NCBI GenBank assembly: GCA_903835655.1
Contig: CAILNT010000074.1
Span: 16,965-80,964, forward strand
DNA: 64,000 nucleotides
DNA from: an uncultured Pseudomonadota bacterium
GTDB lineage: Bacteria > Pseudomonadota > Gammaproteobacteria > Burkholderiales > Thiobacillaceae
Reading direction: 5' to 3'
The translations under genes were made by a program, and so were the position numbers. Every line of letters starts with the position of its first letter. Position 1 is the stretch's first letter. The notes under the pieces are model-generated. The model was given only the letters and a program-made list of their open reading frames with translations. It was not told the DNA's origin and searched no databases. This document shows positions 57,815 to 64,000 of this stretch, in pieces.

Positions 57815-60430
57815 TCAGCCCTCCCAGCCGGCCAGGGCCAGATAGTCGTTGTAGTTTTCGTTGAGCACCTGAGCGCTGAGGCCGGCCTCCGGATAGGCCG
57901 ATTCCTCGGCTTCCTCGATGCTCTGCAGCGCCACTTCGACCTGGCCGTCGTCCAACTGGGCGCGCCGCCATTTCCAGGTCTCGACGAAGCGCAGCCAGAG
58001 TTCTGCAGTGTTCTCGTCCGTGGCCTTGGCGACAGTGCTCGCAGCGGGGAAAAAGTGGGTGTCGATGGCCAGCATCTGGCCGCGTATCAGCACGAAATAG
58101 CCTACTTGTGGCCAGGCGCCGGTTTCCTGGCGTAGCAGTTCCGCGTAGATGGCCAATTGCAGATGGCGGTTGTGCTTCATCAGATCGGCGAACTTGGTTC
58201 CGGCCCACTTCATGTCCACCACCGCCCGGCTGCCATCGGTGCGGCTCAGCACCAGATCGGCATAGCCGCCCAGCTCGCCCCCCGGGAACTGGCCCTCCAG
58301 CTCCATTTCCGCCACCACCTCGACCACCTTCGCCTGAGCCAACTGGGCACGAAGCTGGACCAGGGCCTCGCGCATCTGGATGCGAAACTTTTCAAGATCG
58401 GAGCGGCGCCCCGGCATCAACAGAGTCGCGCCTTCCTCGGCGACGATTCCTTCAAAGGCCGGATCGAACCAGACCGCGAAGGCCTTGTCAGTCAACTTCA
58501 AGGCCTTGGGCTGCGCGAAGTAGCGCTCCACCAGGGCATGGGCCAGATTGCCACACAGGCGGAAGTCATCCCCCAGGGCCAGGATGCGGGATGTCCGAAG
58601 GGCCGCCGGGTACTTGAGCACCCAGTGGTATGGGTTGAACAACAGCAGTTCCAGGCTGGAGTAGGAATCCCGGCCGTACCGCGCCGGCAACGAGCCGGCG
58701 GGCAAGCTCCACCAGCGACGCCGACCAGGCAGGGGCGAGTGCACCACGACGGAAGTGCCCGTACCCGCCTCGCTCAACAGGGCCTCTAGGGAGCGAACCG
58801 GCAGCCCCTCTACCAGGGCTTCGATCATCAACCACAGCGGATGCACTTCGGTGTTCTTGGGCGGCAGCACCAGGATCAACTGTTTGCGCGCCGCCAGGAT
58901 GGGTTTCAACCAGGCTTGTGCGGCACACTCCAGTTCCTCGGCCGGTTCAGGCAGATACACCCCGGCCTCAAGCAGTTGCACGATTTCCGTGCGGGACCAG
59001 GTATAGCCGGCAGGCAGGGCGGGCATGTCCATCTGCCACCAGATCACCCGGTCGAAAGCGTCCAGCACCGCACCTGGCTCACCCACCGCCGGGTACATAC
59101 CGACTTCGGCCACCCACATAGGATTCTCGCTGCCCCTGGCAGTCGCCTGGGCCACGAGTTGTTGCAACTGGCGCGGTCGCAGCGTGGTCACCCCTTGCCG
59201 GCGCAATCTGCCCAACACCTCCGCACAGGCGTGGGCTTGAGCGTATCCGGCATGAAATGCACTGCAGCACGCCGGGTCAGACTCACCCAGCCGATCGCGA
59301 AAATACGCCGCCAGCCAGCCCACCCGCTCCAACAAAAACTCCATTGGAGCGCCGGATTCCTGCGAATAACGTGGATTCTCGACCCAACGCCGGATCGATT
59401 TAACAACCTGGTCTGCCTTGTCCCCATAGTGTTCGGTAATCCGCTCCAGCGCATCACGCCAGGCTGCCCCCCCGATCCCCGGCCGCTCCGCCACGACACC
59501 GGCCAGGGTGAACCGGGCGAATCCTGGCACCGGGCTGACCGAGTGGGAAAGGAATTGCAGCAAGGCATAGAAATTCAGCGGTTCCCAAACCAGTTCCAGC
59601 GCCAGCGGCAATATTTGCAAAGCCGGACGGAATGCACTTACTTCGCGGAACCCTTGGCGCGGCTGATCGTTAGCGGTGAGCAGCCCATCGAGCAGGGCCG
59701 CATCCGATCCCGCCACGATCAAGGTGTCGTGGTCGGAAGCTGCCATCTGGTGCGCCAACCAACGACCGGAGAGAAACCGCGTCTCCGCCTGCACCACGGT
59801 CACACTGCCATCGTCGCGCCAGGCCAGGGGCTCGGTCGCCTCCCCCGCCTGGGCGTGCAACAGACTGGCCTGGAGTTCCCCAAGATAACCCTCGCCCTGG
59901 GCCTGTAGTGGCGGCGCATCCGTTACCGGCAACAACGCCAGAACCTCGCGCCAGCGAGTGGGAAAGGCGTCCAGCGGGTCGGCCAGCACGACCTGTTCGA
60001 TGGCCACGCGGCGGGTCTGCATCGCCTTCAGCACCAACGCCAGCCGCTCACCCAGGGAAGGCGATACAGTCTTCACCGCCAGCCGCTCCACCTCGCTCAT
60101 GTCCTGCAAACGCGCGGAAGCCGCCTGCCCAACCCCTCCCCGCCAGCCATGCAATTGCCAAAGGTCACGCCAGCCCAGCAAGGTCGCAGCCGAACCCAAT
60201 TCATCAGTGGCGAAGCTACGGTGATAGAAACGCTCCTCCTGGTCACAAAGCTGGAGGCACTCCCGATATTGCACGATGCGTTCGGACTGGCTGGGTTGCT
60301 GGCGCAGCAGGCCAAGTTGCGTTTCCAGTGTGGTTAGCAAACCCAGTGGGCCGAGGGAGTTATGGCCCAATCGATTGCAGGGATGCCAGCCGCGCTGACC
60401 GTCGAGGTGGAGACCAAATTCAATTTGCAT
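57815..60430 (-). CDS. AddB-like nuclease partner (probable DNA repair protein family)
   Basis: This 871-residue protein is the second half of an AddAB-like pair. It resembles the ~900-residue betaproteobacterial AddB-related family that I recall as TIGR03623. No Walker A is present near the N-terminus, but the body has a degenerate helicase fold. The C-terminal PD-(D/E)XK nuclease has GGYADLVLSRTDGSRAVVDMKW and RHLQLAIYAELL, with the catalytic Asp, Asp and Lys visible. Its cysteines are few, so a 4Fe-4S cluster of the AddB type cannot be confirmed. Confidence 0.85.
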   Translation of the reverse strand: MQIEFGLHLDGQRGWHPCNRLGHNSLGPLGLLTTLETQLGLLRQQPSQSERIVQYRECLQLCDQEERFYHRSFATDELGSAATLLGWRDLWQLHGWRGGVGQAASARLQDMSEVERLAVKTVSPSLGERLALVLKAMQTRRVAIEQVVLADPLDAFPTRWREVLALLPVTDAPPLQAQGEGYLGELQASLLHAQAGEATEPLAWRDDGSVTVVQAETRFLSGRWLAHQMAASDHDTLIVAGSDAALLDGLLTANDQPRQGFREVSAFRPALQILPLALELVWEPLNFYALLQFLSHSVSPVPGFARFTLAGVVAERPGIGGAAWRDALERITEHYGDKADQVVKSIRRWVENPRYSQESGAPMEFLLERVGWLAAYFRDRLGESDPACCSAFHAGYAQAHACAEVLGRLRRQGVTTLRPRQLQQLVAQATARGSENPMWVAEVGMYPAVGEPGAVLDAFDRVIWWQMDMPALPAGYTWSRTEIVQLLEAGVYLPEPAEELECAAQAWLKPILAARKQLILVLPPKNTEVHPLWLMIEALVEGLPVRSLEALLSEAGTGTSVVVHSPLPGRRRWWSLPAGSLPARYGRDSYSSLELLLFNPYHWVLKYPAALRTSRILALGDDFRLCGNLAHALVERYFAQPKALKLTDKAFAVWFDPAFEGIVAEEGATLLMPGRRSDLEKFRIQMREALVQLRAQLAQAKVVEVVAEMELEGQFPGGELGGYADLVLSRTDGSRAVVDMKWAGTKFADLMKHNRHLQLAIYAELLRQETGAWPQVGYFVLIRGQMLAIDTHFFPAASTVAKATDENTAELWLRFVETWKWRRAQLDDGQVEVALQSIEEAEESAYPEAGLSAQVLNENYNDYLALAGWEG

Positions 60431-60489
60431 GGGGAACCTTATGAGGATGCAAGGCTGCTTTGCCTGATGGCATCGAATCTCAAGCGAAC

Positions 60490-61269
60490 TCAGGCAAGCG
60501 CACTTACCTTGCCGATCATGGCCTCACGGGCCTGGTCGAGCTTGTCGGCATTGGTTTTCACAGACAGGGCGCTGCGGCTTTTTTTGCCCAGGAAGTAAGC
60601 GATGCGTTCCGCATTGGCGCCCGACGGGTGGGGCAGGCCATCGAGTATCCGGCTGCGGTCCAGGAGTCCCTGGTCGGCAACGAAATGCAATGCTTCGGCG
60701 ACCTTGTCCCCAAGCGGCAGGAACGCGGCTTTTGGCAGCGCCTTCGCATCCTCGCCGAAGTACTGCAACAACTGGGTGCGCAGGACCGCGTGGCGAGTCA
60801 TGTTCGGGGTGCCGTTGTAATTTTTTCCGTCAACAAAGACCGGGTTGCGCAGTACGGATGTGGTCTGCACCATGTGGGCCGCCTCCGCGAACAGTTCATC
60901 ACAGCTGCGGATTCCCAACCAGCGATTCACGCCCACGTGGTCCAGCAAGCCAACCAGATTGGGTCGCATCGCCCCCGAGAAAGCCCCGGTTTTTTTGGCC
61001 GCGACCAATGTGCTGGCGGCATCCGCACCACGATCGAGCTGATGCCTTGCCTCCCGGAGTGCATTGAGCATCTGGGTGCGACCAGGCGTGATGCCGACGA
61101 TGACCAGCCTGGCCTGCGGGTTTATGAACTCGAATGGGGCATAACAAACTTCGATATTGACATCGCGCGCCAGGGACAGCTTGGTGTTCAGGGACGCAGA
61201 GCCGTCAAGCTCCATGGCGGTTAGGGCGCGGATGACCGGGGCGTAACGTTCCAACAGATTTGTTTCCAT
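60490..61269 (-). CDS. Uracil-DNA-glycosylase-fold protein
   Basis: This 259-residue protein has the two landmark motifs of the UDG superfamily: VIVGITPGRTQ (residues ~56-66, where UDGs have GxxPG or GQDPYHG) and LPHPSGAN (~212-219, like the HPSPLS loop). The usual polar catalytic residue is not obvious in motif 1, so base specificity differs or activity is altered. It is the first gene upstream of the AddB/AddA-like pair (59-base gap, same strand), suggesting a joint operon. It may remove uracil or a modified base, or be a non-catalytic binding protein. Confidence 0.7.
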   Translation of the reverse strand: METNLLERYAPVIRALTAMELDGSASLNTKLSLARDVNIEVCYAPFEFINPQARLVIVGITPGRTQMLNALREARHQLDRGADAASTLVAAKKTGAFSGAMRPNLVGLLDHVGVNRWLGIRSCDELFAEAAHMVQTTSVLRNPVFVDGKNYNGTPNMTRHAVLRTQLLQYFGEDAKALPKAAFLPLGDKVAEALHFVADQGLLDRSRILDGLPHPSGANAERIAYFLGKKSRSALSVKTNADKLDQAREAMIGKVSALA

Positions 61270-61418
61270 GAGACGGGGATCTCCAATTTTTGAATGATGA
61301 ACTGTGGACTGTTACTAATCAGCTTACGCGGCGACGAATCAGACTGACTCGTTCCATGCCAGTCAGGATAAGCAGGACTGGTAGCACTAGTCGCACTGGC
61401 AAGCTTGCGGCGAGCCAT

Positions 61419-61721
61419 TCATAAGGTTCCTCCCATCCAGGCAGCAGGCAGATCGGAGTAGATGACACCCTGCGGCAGGGTCGCACGGCCCAGCCGTGTC
61501 TTAAGCCCGCGGCTGGGTAGTGGGTAGCATCGAAGATCATCGCTGCGTTTATCTATCAAGCCAGCAATCTCAGTCAGAATGCCCATGATCCAGCGTAGAT
61601 CGCCGGTTGCGAAGAAAACGCTGTACTCAATGGGCACGGCCACCTTGGTTAAGTAGCGATGCACTTTCGCCAATCGGCGAGGACTGGTGATGTCGTAGGC
61701 AATGAGAAAATCACCCTTCAT
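61419..61721 (-). CDS. cas2: Cas2, copy A
   Basis: This 100-residue ferredoxin-like fold protein starts at ATG 61721 (MKGDFLIAYDITSPRRLAKVHRYLTKVAVPIEYSVFFATG). The Asp of IAYDI (residue 10) is the Cas2 site residue. It overlaps the end of cas1 by 11 bases. With Cas1 it inserts new spacers. A second, clearly different Cas2 lies on the other side of cas1. Confidence 0.9.
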   Translation of the reverse strand: MKGDFLIAYDITSPRRLAKVHRYLTKVAVPIEYSVFFATGDLRWIMGILTEIAGLIDKRSDDLRCYPLPSRGLKTRLGRATLPQGVIYSDLPAAWMGGTL

Positions 61722-62757
61722 GACGCTGGTCCGGCGACTCGACGCCATCCTGTACCGGCTGTTCCGCATCCGTATCTGGCCAAGCCGCCCAGGCATCGCG
61801 CAACTTGGCCTCGGAGGCATCGTCCTCGCCCGCGCCGATCATGGCGATCATCGCGCGCGCCTGCGCATCCATCAATTTTCGCAGGTTTTCCGCCAGGGGC
61901 TCCCAGGCGCGATAAAAACGCTCACGACCCGCTTTGCCCAGGAAGCAGCCCTCTTGCGTGGAGGAAAAATCCTCCGCGCGCAAAGTCTGGCCATTGAAAA
62001 GCGCCAGCGACCATGCATCCACTTGGGCACGCAAGCATTCCACCAGATCCGAAGCCAGCGACTCCCGCCCAAATGCCGGCACATGATAGAAACCAATGTA
62101 GGGATCCAGCCCTACCGCGTGCGCAGCCAAAATTGCCTCCGCATGAAGTAGGGTGTAGCCCAGAGACAGCACCGCGTTCAGCGGATCGCGAGGTGGTCGC
62201 CGATTACGGTTATGAAAATTCAGGCTTGCTGGTGCCAGGGCGGCCAGGGCAGAAAAGTAAAGATTCGCAGAAGCGCCCTCTAGCCCGCGCAACTCCGCAA
62301 CGACCGGCTTTTCTGCCACCTGCTCGAGCATGCCACCCAGACCCTGAAGTGCTCGGCTGAGTTCATAGCGCGCGTCGGGACGAAGTTCCAGCTTGCTCGT
62401 GAGAAACGCCATCTGCGACGTCAGTTTGCCGCGGACAATGAATCGCGACAGTGTCAGGCATTTTGCAGCGTCGGTGGCCACCTGGTACTGAGCAATACGG
62501 CGTGCGGCGTCATTGTGCGCGCGTGGCAGGAACAGGCTGGGTTCCGCCTTTCTGCCGGAAAGAATAATGACGCCGATACCATGGCTGCCAATTTTTCCAA
62601 GCAAGGTGGTATCTACTGTCACATTGCCGCGAATAATGATCCGCTGCAGTGGTGCAAGCGGAACCGTGCCTACCCTCTCCCCGTTCTCGTAAAAAACAAG
62701 CGCTTCCGCATCGTAGTCCAGTCGCACGTTTTTGCGGTCGATGTACAAAGTTGACAA
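61711..62757 (-). CDS. cas1: Cas1 integrase
   Basis: This 348-residue CRISPR integrase starts at TTG 62757 (L/M-STLYIDRKNVRLDYD), with AGGGG upstream; an ATG further upstream would overlap cas2 copy B by about 100 bases. The N-terminal beta domain has NVTVDTTLLGKIGSHGIGVIILSG. The catalytic Glu160 (GLEG), His225 (FYHVPAFG) and Asp237 (SLASDLVE) are present. The sequence resembles Cas1 of type III or I loci more than type I-E or I-F. Confidence 0.93.
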   Translation of the reverse strand: MSTLYIDRKNVRLDYDAEALVFYENGERVGTVPLAPLQRIIIRGNVTVDTTLLGKIGSHGIGVIILSGRKAEPSLFLPRAHNDAARRIAQYQVATDAAKCLTLSRFIVRGKLTSQMAFLTSKLELRPDARYELSRALQGLGGMLEQVAEKPVVAELRGLEGASANLYFSALAALAPASLNFHNRNRRPPRDPLNAVLSLGYTLLHAEAILAAHAVGLDPYIGFYHVPAFGRESLASDLVECLRAQVDAWSLALFNGQTLRAEDFSSTQEGCFLGKAGRERFYRAWEPLAENLRKLMDAQARAMIAMIGAGEDDASEAKLRDAWAAWPDTDAEQPVQDGVESPDQRHEG

Positions 62758-62767
62758 GGTTTGACCC

Positions 62768-63058
62768 CTAGATAATGGCGAAATGGGACTGATTGAAGGA
62801 CGCGGCCACACCAAAGCACTTTGGCGCCATGCGAGGATCGAGTTGAAATAGGTGAACGCGATCCTCATCCGGCACGATCAGTTCTTGCAGACCTCGTATG
62901 ACCGTCTCACGCTCTGCCGACGTCAACCAGCATTCGTAAAACGATTTCTGCCCACCTACTTTCCAACCCATCATGAAGCGATGTACCTGTGTCAGACGGC
63001 GTGGATTCGCAACGTCGTAGGCAACCAGGTAAAGGGTTCGGGCTGGAGCGGCTGGCAT
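62768..63058 (-). CDS. cas2: Cas2, copy B
   Basis: This 96-residue Cas2 has LYLVAYDVANPRRLTQVHRFMMGWKVGGQKSFYECWLT with Asp15 in the site position and RVHLFQLD near the end of the fold. It differs strongly from copy A. It is 10 bases before cas1 and is the first gene of the cas2B-cas1-cas2A operon, next to the array. Confidence 0.88.
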   Translation of the reverse strand: MPAAPARTLYLVAYDVANPRRLTQVHRFMMGWKVGGQKSFYECWLTSAERETVIRGLQELIVPDEDRVHLFQLDPRMAPKCFGVAASFNQSHFAII

Positions 63059-63193
63059 GGATGTGCAGAAGCAGTAGAGGAACCCGATTTATAGGCCAAT
63101 CGAAAACAAAATCCGCTCCCGCAAGCTTGCCGTAAGTGGGGTGTGGTCAGGACAGCCACGGGTCGCGGGTCTCGAGGAGTGAGTCGCTAGTCG

Positions 63194-64000
63194 GTTTTAA
63201 GCCCTTTGAATTCAGGGCGTGATACGGACACGGGCGCTGTTTGAATACCTGGAAGACCTGGGTCTTAATCCCTTTGAATTCAGGGCGTGATACGGACAGC
63301 CACTGCAAGCAAGCCCGTTAAGTCCGCGGCGTCTTAATCCATTTGAATTCAGGGCGTGATACGGACGAAGCGGCAGGCAAAGACTAGGCAAAGATTGTGT
63401 CTTAATCCCTTTGAATTCAGGGCGTGATACGGACGCGTACTCGCGGCGCAGTACGTCGAGTTTTTTGGTCTTAATCCCTTTGAATTCAGGGCGTGATACG
63501 GACCGTACAGGGAGTTATGTATGTAATTCCCATAAAGTCTTAATCCCTTTGAATTCAGGGCGTGATACGGACCCGTGGCCTATCTGGGCCGCATCATAAG
63601 GGTCAGTCTTAATCCCTTTGAATTCATGGCGTGATACGGACCAGCCCCGGCTGGACCACCGCGACACCTGGGAAGTCTTAATCCCTTTGAATTCAGGGCG
63701 TGATACGGACGCAATATCTTTAGCGGCAACGGCAAATATACAGGCGTCTTAATCCCTTTGAATTCAGGGCGTGATACGGACTGAATCGAACCTTTACTTA
63801 TGCCGGTTTGTCGTTGTCTTAATCCCTTTGAATTCAGGGCGTGATACGGACGGCGGCGATTGACGAACTCCGGGCCGCGCTTGGCGTCTTAATCCCTTTG
63901 AATTCAGGGCGTGATACGGACCCGAACGTCCCCGCACCCCCTGCACCGAACACGTCTTAATCCCTTTGAATTCAGGGCGTGATACGGACTGCAAGCGATA
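63194..64000. CRISPR. CRISPR array, 12 repeats visible, continues past the window
   Basis: The 36-base repeat starts GTCTTAATCCCTTTGAATTC on the + strand and ends GGGCGTGATACGGAC. Repeats start at 63194, 63262, 63331, 63399, 63468, 63537, 63606, 63675, 63746, 63816, 63886 and 63954. Eleven complete spacers of 32-35 bases lie between them. Repeat 1 differs at two positions; repeats 3 and 7 each have one change. Repeat 1 at the left end is the most degenerate, so the leader is probably to the right and the array is read leftward, giving crRNAs ending in ATTAAGAC. The array is cut by the window edge. Confidence 0.97.

Noticed and set aside
61270..61418. Additional cas or toxin gene between the UDG-like gene and cas2
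   Set aside because: Only short shadow frames without start sites or conserved motifs.
63411..63599. Reading frame inside the CRISPR array
   Set aside because: It is made of repeats and spacers; translated repeats give the same LNSGRDTD block each time.

Overview
The window looks like part of a betaproteobacterial chromosome (GC-rich, Rhodocyclales/Nitrosomonadales-like; genus not resolved). The evidence is gene order: rpe-gph-trpE, apaG-mltA, rplU-rpmA-obgE-proB, lptF/lptG divergent from pepA, nadB divergent from rpoE-rseA-rseB-rseC, lpxH-ppi near glnS-cysS, a Coq7-type ubiquinone hydroxylase and an hpnC-hpnD-hpnE squalene block. Most of it is ordinary core genome; the accessory parts are listed below.

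Layout. 0-2.9 kb: 3' end of recG, a two-gene YeeE/YedE-type sulfur transporter and a small secreted protein. 2.9-7.5 kb: an HDOD protein; a Fur-box-preceded set of porin, FMN-binding protein and PepSY membrane protein, which may be an iron or flavin redox module; then a DUF2322-like gene and coq7. 7.7-16.5 kb: a large hybrid histidine kinase, a DUF302 exported protein, squalene synthesis genes hpnCDE, a YciK-like SDR and a cold-shock gene with a long leader. 16.5-19.2 kb: a lower-GC patch with three lipoproteins (two with OmpA/Pal domains), a MarR regulator and a small gene broken by a 5-bp tandem duplication. 19.2-27.9 kb: a ClC channel, then a leftward type IV pilus minor-pilin operon (fimT-pilV-pilW-pilX-pilY1-pilE) whose PilY1 carries a lectin-like N-terminus and a repeat array.

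27.9-54.3 kb is housekeeping: cell wall (mltA, L,D-transpeptidase), central metabolism (rpe, gph, trpE, proB, nadB), ribosome (L21, L27, ObgE), LPS export (lptFG), lipid A (lpxH), envelope stress (rpoE-rseABC), aminoacyl-tRNA synthetases (glnS, cysS) and tRNA-Asn. Embedded at 33.99-34.46 kb is a strongly foldable, unassigned RNA element ahead of a zinc-ribbon reading frame.

54.4-64 kb is the most interesting part. Leftward genes encode an AddA-like helicase-nuclease, an AddB-like nuclease and a uracil-DNA-glycosylase-fold protein. Next come cas1 flanked by two different cas2 genes, and a CRISPR array of 36-bp repeats that runs off the right edge. No CRISPR effector genes are present, so they must lie beyond the window if they exist. 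The glycosylase/AddB/AddA trio is either a repair module or a candidate defence module next to the CRISPR adaptation genes.
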